Of a stretch of 64,000 nt of DNA, positions 1 through 8,628 are shown in pieces. The notes beneath the pieces were generated by a model, which was not told the DNA's origin, searched no databases, and was given only the letters and a program-made list of their open reading frames with translations. The translations under genes and the position numbers were made by a program. The stretch is from an uncultured Clostridium sp. Its GTDB lineage: Bacteria; Bacillota; Clostridia; Clostridiales; Clostridiaceae. Location of the stretch: the NCBI RefSeq assembly GCF_947072515.1, contig NZ_CAMTIG010000010.1:28553-92552 (forward strand). Reading direction: 5' to 3'. Every line of letters begins with the position of its first letter. Within the stretch, counting starts at the first letter, position 1.

Positions 1-474
1 AAAAAAGTCTATTTAAATAACTTAAAAGAAGAAATCATAAATTTAGAAGATGAAATACTTAACTTAGAAGAAATAACTATTGGTGATTATTTAGAAGAAC
101 AGGCAAGTAATCTTATGTTACAAGTCAAAGATCATGAAGAACCTACTTTAGATATAAAAGATTTAATCCAAAATAATATAACTATCGAGGAAATACCAAC
201 TTTAATTGACTGTAGTAGCGATATTCAAGAATCAGAACCTATTGAACAAGCTCCAGCCATGTATGAAGAGGAAGTTGCTGCTACTACTGAAATTATTCTA
301 GATGCTGATATTAAGAAAAAAGAATTAGATTTATATCTTAAAGAGGAAACCAAGTATATGGAATTTGATAAAAAACTAATTAATCTTGCGCGTCCATCTA
401 CCGAGCCTAAAACATCTTCATTTAAAAGATATCTTGGACGTTTTTTTACAGACGATGTTAAAATTTTCAAATGA
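1..474 (+). CDS. C-terminal part of an acidic coiled-coil protein (5' end outside window)
   Basis: The frame is open from base 1, so the ATG at 115 is internal and this is the tail (157 residues) of a longer gene. The visible part begins with a Leu/Glu/Ile-rich stretch that looks like a coiled coil, continues as a very acidic low-complexity region, and ends in a basic segment (RYLGRFF near the end). No signal peptide, membrane segment or catalytic motif is visible. A strong terminator follows 63 bases after the stop. I do not recognise the family; a cytoplasmic scaffold or envelope-associated protein is possible but unsupported. Confidence 0.6.
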   Translation, partial: KKVYLNNLKEEIINLEDEILNLEEITIGDYLEEQASNLMLQVKDHEEPTLDIKDLIQNNITIEEIPTLIDCSSDIQESEPIEQAPAMYEEEVAATTEIILDADIKKKELDLYLKEETKYMEFDKKLINLARPSTEPKTSSFKRYLGRFFTDDVKIFK

Positions 475-537
475 TAAAATTTAAATTATAGTTATCATAC
501 TATTAATTTAAAATATATAAATTTCTACGTATAAAAA

Positions 538-580
538 CTACAATCTTAACCTTTAAAGTTAAGATTGTAGCTTTTTTATT
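538..580 (+). terminator. Rho-independent terminator
   Basis: Perfect 13-bp stem (538-550 with 558-570), 7-base loop, then a T-rich tail on the + strand. It ends the transcript of the partial gene at the left edge. Confidence 0.85.
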
Positions 581-627
581 TTCACTCATAATTCTATTTA
601 TTACGTATATTAAATGTATTTTTTTCT

Positions 628-852
628 TTATTTTAATCTTTTATCATCATCCTCTACATATTCTAAAATTTCGGCTGGCTGACAATTTAATACTTTACAG
701 ATAGATTCTAATGTAGAAAATCTTATTGCCTTCGCTTTATTGTTTTTTAAGATAGATAAGTTTGCTTTTGTTATTCCTACTTTTTCTGAAAGTTCATTTG
801 AACTTATTTTTCTTTTAGCCATCACTATATCTAAATTCACTAATATGGGCAT
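628..852 (-). CDS. Small XRE/Cro-type HTH regulator, YozG-like
   Basis: This 74-residue protein is almost entirely one helix-turn-helix domain of the Cro/C1 type: helix 2 and recognition helix lie around residues 18-38 (SSNELSEKVGITKANLSI), followed by the LCKVL/NCQPAEIL-like helix typical of YozG-family regulators. Family knowledge: such short regulators are encoded next to DUF2975 membrane proteins, which is the case here: the DUF2975 gene ends 12 bases upstream on the same strand. A GAGGAGG ribosome site sits before the ATG. It probably autoregulates the two-gene operon; its target signal is unknown. Confidence 0.8.
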   Translation of the reverse strand: MPILVNLDIVMAKRKISSNELSEKVGITKANLSILKNNKAKAIRFSTLESICKVLNCQPAEILEYVEDDDKRLK

Positions 853-864
853 GATTTTCCTCCT

Positions 865-1353
865 CTATATGGTCATATCATTTTCAATTTTTATTTTTCT
901 AGCATTACTAAAAACCGTTGCAAGTACTGCAAATAATAATCCGATAGTTATACAAATAAATCCAATTACAACTGTAGGTCCAACTAATAATGCATCATGA
1001 AATTCAATTATATTATACTTCATAAAATTACTACAACATATAAAAATTATAATCTCTAAAAAAGATAATATTGATATAACCTTTAGAATTTTTATACTCT
1101 TTTCTGAAAAAGCTTCATCTTTCATTGTTAAACTTACTAATCTTCTTAATTTAAATAATGCTATAACATATGGTATTCCTAACAAATATCCTGATATTAA
1201 TAAAATTAAGAAGGTATTACTTCCTGTTCTACTTATCATAGACACTTTTATAAAAGCTCCTACAATAAAGGGTAACCAAACTAATAATGCTATGGTTACT
1301 ACAATTCCAATAATTAAAATTAAATTTAAAATTTTTGAATTAAAATTTTTCAT
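865..1353 (-). CDS. DUF2975 four-helix membrane protein
   Basis: The product has four strongly hydrophobic segments (roughly residues 8-30, 43-65, 93-112 and 122-146) with short charged loops, matching the DUF2975 family pattern. An in-frame ATG lies 15 bases further upstream (1368), but GGGGGA is placed correctly only for the ATG at 1353, so I use that start (162 residues). It is the first gene of an operon with the XRE regulator. Family knowledge: DUF2975/YozG-like pairs are widespread in Firmicutes and their function is not established. Inference: the membrane protein may sense an envelope signal and modulate the regulator. Confidence 0.75.
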   Translation of the reverse strand: MKNFNSKILNLILIIGIVVTIALLVWLPFIVGAFIKVSMISRTGSNTFLILLISGYLLGIPYVIALFKLRRLVSLTMKDEAFSEKSIKILKVISILSFLEIIIFICCSNFMKYNIIEFHDALLVGPTVVIGFICITIGLLFAVLATVFSNARKIKIENDMTI

Positions 1354-1508
1354 CTTTTGTTCCCCCATTTCCTTTTACAATATTTATTATACATATTTTT
1401 TATTGTTTTTCAATATATTTTTATTTTAATTCAATCTAACTTTCAATTTTTATTATGAATTTAAATCTTCTTATGTATGTTTAAATACTTTAATTAAATA
1501 AAAAAACA

Positions 1509-1533
1509 CTATATCGCCAAATTAGCGACATAG
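1509..1533 (-). terminator. Terminator of the peptide deformylase gene
   Basis: 9-bp stem with one wobble pair (1509-1517 with 1525-1533), then a run of A on the + strand (1499-1506), which is the U tract for the minus-strand transcript. Confidence 0.7.
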
Positions 1534-1541
1534 CATTTTAT

Positions 1542-1952
1542 TTAAATTATTATTCCTTCAAAATGATCCATTTCATGCTGAATTATTTGTGCTGGAAAAT
1601 CTGTATATATTTCTTTATGTTTTTTAAAGTTTTTATCGAAATATTCTACTTCTATTTTTTTATATCTTTTTGTTTTTCTAAATCCAATTAATGAAAGACA
1701 GCTCTCTTCTGTTTCATACTCTCCTTCATTTTTCAATATAACAGGATTAATCATAGGAATTATAACCGGTCCTATACAAAAGACTAATATTCTCTTTTTT
1801 ACCCCTATCATATTTGCTGCAAGCCCAACACATCTATCTAAATTTGCTCTTAATGTGTCCATTAAATCATTAACAACATTTATATCTTCTTTTGTAGCTA
1901 TTTTTGATTTTTGATTTAAAAATAATATATCTTTTACTATTTTCTTTTCCAT
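1542..1952 (-). CDS. def: Divergent, short peptide deformylase-like protein
   Basis: A 136-residue protein of the peptide deformylase family, which removes the formyl group from nascent N-terminal methionine. The metal-binding motif HEMDH (residues 126-130) and the Cys of motif 2 (ESCLS, Cys85) are present. Motif 1 is altered: the usual G-L-A-A-P-Q reads GLAANM, so the oxyanion-hole Gln is Met48, and motif 2 has Ser where most enzymes have Gly. It is also shorter than housekeeping deformylases. Such forms occur as extra copies in Clostridium. It stands alone with its own ribosome site (GAGGTG) and terminator. It may be a second, specialised or weakly active deformylase. Confidence 0.8.
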   Translation of the reverse strand: MEKKIVKDILFLNQKSKIATKEDINVVNDLMDTLRANLDRCVGLAANMIGVKKRILVFCIGPVIIPMINPVILKNEGEYETEESCLSLIGFRKTKRYKKIEVEYFDKNFKKHKEIYTDFPAQIIQHEMDHFEGIII

Positions 1953-2084
1953 ACTTATCTACACCTCACCTTATTAATTATATATTTTTTATTATAACCT
2001 ATTATGAGGCTATGTAGTACTTTCAAGAATTTAACTTATTAAAAGATATTATCTATTAAATTTATTTTTTATATGCTTTTAGTT

Positions 2085-3041
2085 TTAAGATTTATTTATA
2101 CTTTTATTTATCTCATCTAACATTATATATGTTGATTGAATTCCTCCATCACTAATATACCAAGCTACTGTATTTAAATATATTATATTTCCCTTTTTAT
2201 ACACTTCACTTGAGTTAACTAATTCATTATTCAATAATTCTTTAGCTGTTTTTTTATCATTAGTTATAGCACCTTTATCTATAACAAACATATAATCCGC
2301 TTTTTGATTTTTTATATATTCATACGAGACAGTCTGTCCATGATCTGCTGCTTTAACATTCTCATCAGTATTTTCAAACCCTAGTTCATTATAAATTACA
2401 CCAAATCTTGATTCTTTTCCAAATACACTTAATTCACCATTACTAGCCATTATTGTAGTTGCTGAATACCCATTTTCTTTCACCTTTTTATTTATATCTT
2501 CTACCTTTTCATTAATTTTCTTTAATTCTTCTGAAATCTCATCTTCTTTATTAAATATATCACCTAAATACTTAAGATTCTTTGTAGTTGATTCTATATA
2601 TTCCCCATCTTTTTTAGCTAAAGATATTGTTGGTGCTATTTGAGATAATTTTTCATAAAAGCTATGCTGTCTTCCATTTATTATTATTAAATCTGGTTTT
2701 AGTTCATTTATTTTTTCTAAATCTGGTTCTTTTAGCCCCCCAACACTTTCATATTCATCACTTTTATACTTACTTAAATATTCTGGTATTGTTGAAGATT
2801 TTGGTATGCCTACAATACCCTCTATCCCTAATTTATCTAATGTATCTAATGCTGCAAAATCGAATACTACTATTCTTTTAGGTTCTTCATTAACTTCTGT
2901 TGTCCCTACTTCATGCTCTATTTTAACTACAGCTTTAGTTTTCTCCTCCTTATCTTCTTTTTCCTTATTTGAAAATAATAAAGCCCCTCCAAAAAGTACT
3001 GCTACAGCTCCCCCTGCTATTATCCCTATCTTTTTATTCAT
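2085..3041 (-). CDS. yclQ: Siderophore/iron ABC transporter substrate-binding protein (YclQ-like)
   Basis: Periplasmic-binding-type protein of the iron-siderophore class: after an N-terminal hydrophobic segment (about residues 5-24) and a very charged linker comes the conserved pattern EPKRIVVFDFAALD, then GLKEPDLEKI and LKPDLIII, characteristic of FatB/YclQ binding proteins. Last gene of the four-gene operon, in the same order as Bacillus subtilis yclNOPQ (petrobactin uptake). Unusual: the signal region has no lipobox cysteine, so it is not a standard lipoprotein and may stay anchored by an uncleaved N-terminal helix. The substrate could be another catecholate siderophore or a different ferric chelate. 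Confidence 0.85.
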   Translation of the reverse strand: MNKKIGIIAGGAVAVLFGGALLFSNKEKEDKEEKTKAVVKIEHEVGTTEVNEEPKRIVVFDFAALDTLDKLGIEGIVGIPKSSTIPEYLSKYKSDEYESVGGLKEPDLEKINELKPDLIIINGRQHSFYEKLSQIAPTISLAKKDGEYIESTTKNLKYLGDIFNKEDEISEELKKINEKVEDINKKVKENGYSATTIMASNGELSVFGKESRFGVIYNELGFENTDENVKAADHGQTVSYEYIKNQKADYMFVIDKGAITNDKKTAKELLNNELVNSSEVYKKGNIIYLNTVAWYISDGGIQSTYIMLDEINKSINKS

Positions 3042-3109
3042 TTTACCCTTCTCCTTTTAATCATATTATTTATAAACTATTTTCTTTTAAAATTGATTAT
3101 CTTTCTCAA

Positions 3110-3865
3110 TTAAAAATAAACGCATATCTCTTGTCCATTTATATTTTGAATATTAAAATCCATTTCATAAATCTCTTCTAAAACATCCTTTTTTATTATT
3201 TCTTCTCTACTACCTACTTTAGCTATCTTCCCATTTTTAAGTGCTACTATATAATCTGAATAACAAGATGTATAATTTATGTCATGCATAACTAATACTA
3301 CTGTTTTCTTTAACTCATCACAAAGATTTCTAAGGACTTTCATCATTTCTACAGAATGCTTCATATCCAAATTATTAAGAGGTTCATCTAAAAATATATA
3401 TTCTGTATTTTGAGCTATAACCATTGCAATATATGCTCTTTGTCTTTGTCCCCCACTTAACTCATCTAAATATTTCTCTTCTATTTCTTTAAGTTTCATA
3501 TATTCTATGGCTTCATCTATATATTTTTCATCCTCTTTTGTTAATTTCCCTTCACTATATGGAAACCTTCCAAAACTAACTAGTTCCCTTATTGTTAATC
3601 TTAAATTTATATTATTAGTTTGTTTTAAAATTGCAATCTTAGTTGATAATTCTTTACTATTCCAATCATCTAATTTTTTACCTTCTATTAAGATTTCGCC
3701 ACCATCTTTTTTCATAAGCCTTGTAATCATTGATAAAACTGTACTTTTTCCTGCTCCATTTGGTCCTATAAAAGAAGTTATCTTACCTTTTTCTATATCT
3801 ACTGATACTTTATCAACAACATTTTTATCTGTATATTTTTTTATCAAATTTTTTATTCTTATCAT
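3110..3865 (-). CDS. yclP: Iron-siderophore ABC transporter ATP-binding protein (YclP-like)
   Basis: A 251-residue ABC ATPase that energises the importer. Walker A GPNGAGKST (about residues 34-42), signature LSGGQRQR (about 136-143) and Walker B FLDEPLNNLD are all intact, followed by the switch histidine in VMHDINY. The type is that of siderophore/cobalamin importers (FepC/YclP). It begins 3 bases after the second permease gene, with a good ribosome site inside the end of that region, and is followed 68 bases later by the binding-protein gene. Expected to bind the cytoplasmic faces of the two permeases. Confidence 0.9.
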   Translation of the reverse strand: MIRIKNLIKKYTDKNVVDKVSVDIEKGKITSFIGPNGAGKSTVLSMITRLMKKDGGEILIEGKKLDDWNSKELSTKIAILKQTNNINLRLTIRELVSFGRFPYSEGKLTKEDEKYIDEAIEYMKLKEIEEKYLDELSGGQRQRAYIAMVIAQNTEYIFLDEPLNNLDMKHSVEMMKVLRNLCDELKKTVVLVMHDINYTSCYSDYIVALKNGKIAKVGSREEIIKKDVLEEIYEMDFNIQNINGQEICVYF

Positions 3866-3868
3866 TTT

Positions 3869-4855
3869 TTATTTTTCCTCCCTTAAAAGTAAATATATAA
3901 AATATATTCCTCCTGCAAAATTTATAATCACACTTAGAGTAGTTGAGAAAGTAAATATTTTTTCAACTAGAAATTGTCCTCCTATAATGATAAATATACT
4001 TATTAAAATTGATGTACTTATTAAATAACTATGCTTATATGTCTTTAATAACTTTCTACTTACATTTACTACAATTAATCCTAAAAATGTTATTGGACCT
4101 ACTAATGCCGTAGATATAGATATTAATATCGCTACTAATATAATCATTTTTTTTGAAACTCTATCATAATCTATACCTAGGTTTATGGCATGTTCCTTTC
4201 CTAATGCCATTACATCTAAATATTTCATATCATCATAAATAAATGGAATTACTATAATTAACATTACACTTCCTAGTAAAAGTATTTCTGTATTTATATT
4301 TCCAAAGCTTGCATATAAATTATTTTGAAGTGCTGCATATTCATTTGGATCTATTACTACTTGCATAAAATTTGATACGCTTTTAAATAAAGTGCTAAAT
4401 ATCATTCCTACTAAAAGTAAAAATACAATGTTGTTTCCACTTTTTTTAAAAAGCTTTCTATAAAGGATATAGGATACCAATATCATAGAAATTACCGATA
4501 ATAAGAAATTATAATTCTTATTAGTTATAAACTTATTGCTTGTCCCTAAAACAAAAACTATTACTGTCTGAATAAGCACATATAAAGAATCTAATCCTAA
4601 AACACTTGGTGTAAGAATATTATTATTTGTTATAGTTTGAAATACCATTGATGCAAAAGCTATACACCCACCAGTTAAGATCATTGCCAAAAGTTTTGGA
4701 ATTCTTTGACTCATAGCATATTCTAAATTTTCTAACTTAACACCGAATGTTAAATATATAATTGATGTTATACAAATCATGCCTATGATTATTAAAATAA
4801 TTCTTTTTTGTCTAGTTTCTTTTAACATCGTATTTTTCTCTATCTTAAGCTGCAT
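3869..4855 (-). CDS. yclO: Iron-siderophore ABC transporter permease 2 (YclO-like)
   Basis: Polytopic membrane protein of 328 residues in the FecCD family, with about nine hydrophobic segments and the typical sequence SISTALVGPITFLGLIVVN near residue 255, which carries the coupling loop to the ATPase. Its start codon lies inside the end of the preceding permease gene (11-base overlap) and uses an AGGAGG site within that gene, so the two are translationally coupled. It forms the membrane channel with the YclN-like protein. Confidence 0.88.
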   Translation of the reverse strand: MQLKIEKNTMLKETRQKRIILIIIGMICITSIIYLTFGVKLENLEYAMSQRIPKLLAMILTGGCIAFASMVFQTITNNNILTPSVLGLDSLYVLIQTVIVFVLGTSNKFITNKNYNFLLSVISMILVSYILYRKLFKKSGNNIVFLLLVGMIFSTLFKSVSNFMQVVIDPNEYAALQNNLYASFGNINTEILLLGSVMLIIVIPFIYDDMKYLDVMALGKEHAINLGIDYDRVSKKMIILVAILISISTALVGPITFLGLIVVNVSRKLLKTYKHSYLISTSILISIFIIIGGQFLVEKIFTFSTTLSVIINFAGGIYFIYLLLREEK

Positions 4856-5798
4856 ATACTTTCCTCCTAAGTATCATATAAAGGAACATTACACTTCCTA
4901 TAACTCCTACAGTTAATCCAATAGGAATTTCATAAGGATATATAATCACTCTTGAAAATATGTCACAAATCAAAACAAATATTGCTCCAAATAATCCTGT
5001 ATACCAAATATTCTTTTTTGTATTATCGCCTTTATACATAGAAACTATATTTGGAACTATAAGTCCTATAAATGGTATACTTCCAACTGTTATTACTATA
5101 CTAGCTGTAACTATAGCCACAATCCCTAATCCTAAATTTACGATACTACTATAATTCAATCCTAAATTTGTTGCAAAATCTTCTCCCATACCAGCAATGC
5201 TAAATTTATTAGCATAAATATATGCAATAAAAATAAATGGAATCACTATATATAGCATCTCATAATTTCCTTTAAGAATCATTGAAAAATTTCCTTGCAT
5301 AAAACTTGTTATATCTTGCATTAAATCATACTTATATGCAATAAAATTTGTTATTGAACCTATTATATTTCCAAACATTATACCTACTAAAGGTACTAAT
5401 ACAGCATTTTTAAACTTCAATCTTTTAAGAATTTTCATAAATATAAATGTTCCAATAAGTGAAAAAATAAATGCTATCACAACTTGTCCACCCATTCCTA
5501 TATTAGGTAAAAACATTAATGAAAATACTAGCCCTAACTGTGCTGCATCTATAGTTGCCCCAGTAGTTGGTGATACAAACTTATTTCTGCTTATTTGTTG
5601 CATTATAAGTCCACATATACTCATTCCCATACCTGAAGCTATTATACTTATAAGCCTTGGTATTCTACTCACTCCTAAAACCATAAGTTGCTCATTAGTT
5701 AAATTAAAAATATGATTTATTTTTATATCTTGCACTCCTATAAAAATAGATATGATAGATAATATTATTATTAAAATTATCAAATATCTCTTCTTCAT
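4845..5798 (-). CDS. yclN: Iron-siderophore ABC transporter permease 1 (YclN-like)
   Basis: First gene of the operon, a 317-residue FecCD-family permease with about eight to nine membrane helices and the conserved ITVGSIPFIGLIVPN loop (around residue 240). An AAGGAGG site precedes the ATG. The promoter and Fur box lie about 55-80 bases upstream, so the whole operon should be induced by iron starvation. The two permeases are related to each other and form a heterodimer in the known systems of this class. Confidence 0.88.
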   Translation of the reverse strand: MKKRYLIILIIILSIISIFIGVQDIKINHIFNLTNEQLMVLGVSRIPRLISIIASGMGMSICGLIMQQISRNKFVSPTTGATIDAAQLGLVFSLMFLPNIGMGGQVVIAFIFSLIGTFIFMKILKRLKFKNAVLVPLVGIMFGNIIGSITNFIAYKYDLMQDITSFMQGNFSMILKGNYEMLYIVIPFIFIAYIYANKFSIAGMGEDFATNLGLNYSSIVNLGLGIVAIVTASIVITVGSIPFIGLIVPNIVSMYKGDNTKKNIWYTGLFGAIFVLICDIFSRVIIYPYEIPIGLTVGVIGSVMFLYMILRRKVYAA

Positions 5799-5851
5799 AT
5801 ATCCTCCTTAGCATCTCTTCTTCATATATTATTAATTTTTTATTCGCACTT

Positions 5852-5880
5852 ATTATATTGATAATAATTCTCAATGTCAA
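5852..5880 (-). promoter_or_regulatory. Consensus sigma-A promoter of the siderophore operon
   Basis: On the minus strand TTGACA (5875-5880), a 17-base spacer and TATAAT (5852-5857) form an exact consensus promoter reading into the yclN-like gene. The spacer holds the Fur box. Confidence 0.85.
5859..5873 (-). promoter_or_regulatory. Fur box (7-1-7)
   Basis: On the + strand TGATAAT-A-ATTCTCA matches the classical 7-1-7 Fur operator TGATAAT-N-ATTATCA at 13 of 14 specified positions. It fills the spacer between -35 and -10, so bound Fe-Fur would block RNA polymerase. Confidence 0.85.
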
Positions 5881-5903
5881 TATAAATTCAAAAATATTTT
5901 ATA

Positions 5904-5938
5904 CAAAAAAATACTCTATCTACTAAAAGATAGAGTAT
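5904..5938 (-). terminator. Terminator directly after the 56-residue membrane protein
   Basis: Perfect 11-bp stem (5911-5921 with 5928-5938), 6-base loop, then seven A on the + strand. The stem starts at the base next to the stop codon at 5939. Confidence 0.85.
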
Positions 5939-6109
5939 TCATCGTTCTTTATCATTTAAATATTCTTTTCTCACATAATATATGCTTATTATAAATACTA
6001 TAAGTAAGCTTCCTTGTATAAAATAACTTCCCTCTGTTTCTAAAAATATACTTCCTATAAACAATATGATAGTTAAAATTGTTACTGGACTTTGTAAAAT
6101 ACTTTTCAT
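5939..6109 (-). CDS. Small two-helix membrane protein
   Basis: The product is 56 residues if started at the ATG at 6109, which has GGGGAA at a proper distance; the ATG 15 bases upstream has no ribosome site. Two hydrophobic segments (about residues 9-25 and 31-47) are followed by a charged tail (RKEYLNDKER). The terminator adjoining its stop and the start signal support a real gene. I know no family. It sits alone between the Fur-regulated promoter and another small membrane protein gene. Confidence 0.55.
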   Translation of the reverse strand: MKSILQSPVTILTIILFIGSIFLETEGSYFIQGSLLIVFIISIYYVRKEYLNDKER

Positions 6110-6210
6110 TTCAATATTCCCCATATTATTTTTGACTTAAAATATTATATGAACTATATTTTCTATAGTTTCATCAATTTATATTTTTTATAACTCTTAA
6201 AATTTTATGC

Positions 6211-6247
6211 AAAAAAACCACAGCTATAGTTTTAGCTGCAGTTTTTT
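6211..6247. terminator. Two-sided terminator-like hairpin
   Basis: CAGCTA (6221-6226) pairs with TAGCTG (6233-6238); after two mismatches the stem continues as an A run (6211-6217) against a T run (6242-6247). Fits the end of the minus-strand small gene at 6343. Confidence 0.6.
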
Positions 6248-6342
6248 ATTTTCTAAGAACTCTCTATATAAACTCATTAGATTTTTATTTACTATAATTT
6301 CTTTTACTATTTATTACTTCGATTTTTTCTCAATATAATATG

Positions 6343-6474
6343 TTATTTATTTAAATTCTTCATTTTTTTTCTATTTATTTTCGTTCCTATAAAATAAAAA
6401 AATACAGCGCTTCCACTTATTCCTATAAAAAATCCTAAATAATACATAAAGTTATTTATCAATTCATTAAGCAT
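6343..6474 (-). CDS. 43-residue single-helix membrane peptide
   Basis: The open frame is longer, but AAAGGAG lies at the right distance only for the ATG at 6474, giving 43 residues. One hydrophobic helix (about residues 9-30: YLGFFIGISGSAVFFYFIG) is followed by a basic tail (KINRKKMKNLNK). No recognised family. Its size, basic tail and good start site resemble other small clostridial membrane peptides. A terminator-like hairpin lies about 100 bases downstream. Confidence 0.5.
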   Translation of the reverse strand: MLNELINNFMYYLGFFIGISGSAVFFYFIGTKINRKKMKNLNK

Positions 6475-6583
6475 TACATACACTCCTTTATTTATATAAT
6501 AACTTATAGTAATCACTCCAAATATTAACATTTATTTAATTTATTCATCTTTCTATAATTTAATTAACATTTTAAATAAAAAA

Positions 6584-6602
6584 GGGAAGCTTTACGCTTC
6601 CC
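6584..6602 (-). terminator. Terminator overlapping the stop codon of the four-module membrane protein
   Basis: GGGAAGC (6584-6590) pairs with GCTTCCC (6596-6602) around a 5-base loop, followed on the minus strand by TTTTTTATTT. The loop contains the stop codon, so the hairpin uses the last codons of the gene. Confidence 0.8.
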
Positions 6603-8628
6603 ACTGCATTCTCCACAAATGCTTTCTTATTTCATCATTACCATTAATTAATAATAATTTGTTTTTTTCATCCCTTATAATAAGATTTTCTCCTTCTTCT
6701 TCTATCATTAATCGTTTTAAATCATATTCCTCTAATTTTTTTTCATCTTCTATATACAATTTATTTTTCCATATAAACATTTCTATATCACTATTTATAT
6801 TTTCTAAATACTCACTCTTAATTGATTTCATTAATATTATATACATAAGAAAAATACCTATACAAACTCCAATTCCCATGGCTCTTTCTATACTAATTCC
6901 TATTCCTATACTTAATATTACTCCTACTAAAAATGTCCCTCTAACTAAGTTTATAATAATTTTTCTAAATATTTTCCCTATACTTTCTTTAACTTCACTT
7001 AAATATCTACCTTGTATATTAATTTCCTTATTTCTATCTAGTATAGTATTCTCCTTTTCTAAATTCTTCAATATCTTTAATTCTTCTTCACTAAATTTTT
7101 CTTTATCTATCTCTAGATTATCCCCAAATATAATTTTCTTTTCTCCTATTTCAATTGCATCTATAGGATAAATACTTCTCAAGTACTCCATATTTTTCTG
7201 TATTATAATTTTTTCTTTATATATTTTAATATTTACTTCTATTTCTTCTTCATTTTTCCCATAAACTTTTTGTATATCTTTGAAGCCTTTATCTATTTTC
7301 TTTTTTTGTCTCATTCCATTAATATAAAAAATACTATATCCTATTATAATAAATACTGCTCCTATAAATCCTTTTACACTTGTTTTCCCTAAAACAAGTA
7401 ATGCTGTTATATATATTATAGCCAGTTTTTTCACTTTACTATTAGAATATAATTCTTTAAATTTACTATTTGCATCTCTCTTGCCCTTTTCTAGATATTC
7501 TTCTAACTCCATTTTTTTATTTAACTCTAAAAGCACTTTCCCATTTTTTTCTTCTACAAATTCAAACACTTTTTCATTAAATAACCTTATCTGTATACTT
7601 TCCTCTTTCCTTATAATATCTAAATCTTCTCTATTTATTACTGTTATATCATCACCAATAAATATGTATGCTCTTAGTTCACCTAAATAAATTTTCATAT
7701 TTCTCAAATTTAAGTTTGACATAAATTTATTTTTTTCTTTTACATTATTCAGTCCACTTATTTTAATATCTTCTGATGCAATAATAATTGGTGTAATTAT
7801 AAAAAAGAGTATTAAGAATATTCCTACTCTAAAAAAATCACTTTTTAATCCACTCATTCCTAATAATACTATTATTAATCCTAAACAACTAATTTCCTTT
7901 ACTACTAATCTTTCTTTTTTCATTTCTTTTTTTATATTAGCTTCAAATTCTATTGGATTTATTTCTGTTTTTTCCCCTAATATGTATTTTTTAAAATTAA
8001 TTTCTTCTATTATTTTTTCTCTTATTTCATAAGGCGCTTTTTCTCTCTTTAATTTAATTAAATTTTTAAGCTCATCTATCTCTTCTTCTCTAAACATATT
8101 TCTATCAATAAAATATTTGATAGTTTTAAACTCTAATACTACATTTTCATTTTCTACTATCACATTCTTTAGAGAATCTATCCCATAAACTTTTTTTATT
8201 TTATCAAATGTTATTTCTATAAACTCATCTTTTACTTCTAAAATTCCATATACTGAAAAAGATTCTTTTTTATCATTTCCCGTTGCCAAAAGGATATCTT
8301 TATTTCTATGTCTTATAGTCTTAAATCTTTCTCTCTCAATATAATCAACCAAGAACTTGTCCCTATATTTAAAAGAACAAATTACGCCAATAGCTGAAAT
8401 TAGTACTCCTAATGCTATAAATATTATTTTTTCTTTATTATAAATTCCTATGGAAATATAAAAAATAAAAATACTAAATATAAATATTCCCACACTAATC
8501 ATATTTTGTATCAGACTATCTTTTCCATGATATTTTTCTCCTAAAATTATTTTTTTTAGGATAATTTCATTTTCTTTTCTCAAATCTTTTTTTAGCATTG
8601 TCTCTTTAACATTAAAATTTACTCTCAT
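6592..8628 (-). CDS. Large membrane protein made of four two-helix plus soluble modules
   Basis: I use the ATG at 8628 (GGGGAG ahead of it); an upstream GTG at 8634 is less likely. The 678-residue product can be divided into four units of about 170 residues. Each has a basic/amphipathic lead-in, a pair of hydrophobic helices, then a charged beta-rich region that ends in an acidic helix (EEEIDELKNLIK, MELEEYLEKG, SEEELKILKNLEKE). This layout resembles YcxB/bacterial PH-type proteins, where one such unit is a whole protein; that comparison is from memory of the fold pattern and not a proven homology. No enzyme motif is visible. It is transcribed alone. Function unknown; a membrane scaffold is one possibility. 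Confidence 0.65.
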   Translation of the reverse strand: MRVNFNVKETMLKKDLRKENEIILKKIILGEKYHGKDSLIQNMISVGIFIFSIFIFYISIGIYNKEKIIFIALGVLISAIGVICSFKYRDKFLVDYIERERFKTIRHRNKDILLATGNDKKESFSVYGILEVKDEFIEITFDKIKKVYGIDSLKNVIVENENVVLEFKTIKYFIDRNMFREEEIDELKNLIKLKREKAPYEIREKIIEEINFKKYILGEKTEINPIEFEANIKKEMKKERLVVKEISCLGLIIVLLGMSGLKSDFFRVGIFLILFFIITPIIIASEDIKISGLNNVKEKNKFMSNLNLRNMKIYLGELRAYIFIGDDITVINREDLDIIRKEESIQIRLFNEKVFEFVEEKNGKVLLELNKKMELEEYLEKGKRDANSKFKELYSNSKVKKLAIIYITALLVLGKTSVKGFIGAVFIIIGYSIFYINGMRQKKKIDKGFKDIQKVYGKNEEEIEVNIKIYKEKIIIQKNMEYLRSIYPIDAIEIGEKKIIFGDNLEIDKEKFSEEELKILKNLEKENTILDRNKEINIQGRYLSEVKESIGKIFRKIIINLVRGTFLVGVILSIGIGISIERAMGIGVCIGIFLMYIILMKSIKSEYLENINSDIEMFIWKNKLYIEDEKKLEEYDLKRLMIEEEGENLIIRDEKNKLLLINGNDEIRKHLWRMQWEA

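Noticed and set aside
225..470. Minus-strand open frame opposite the left-edge gene
   Set aside because: Antisense shadow; no ribosome site, and the + frame is open across the whole edge with a terminator after it.
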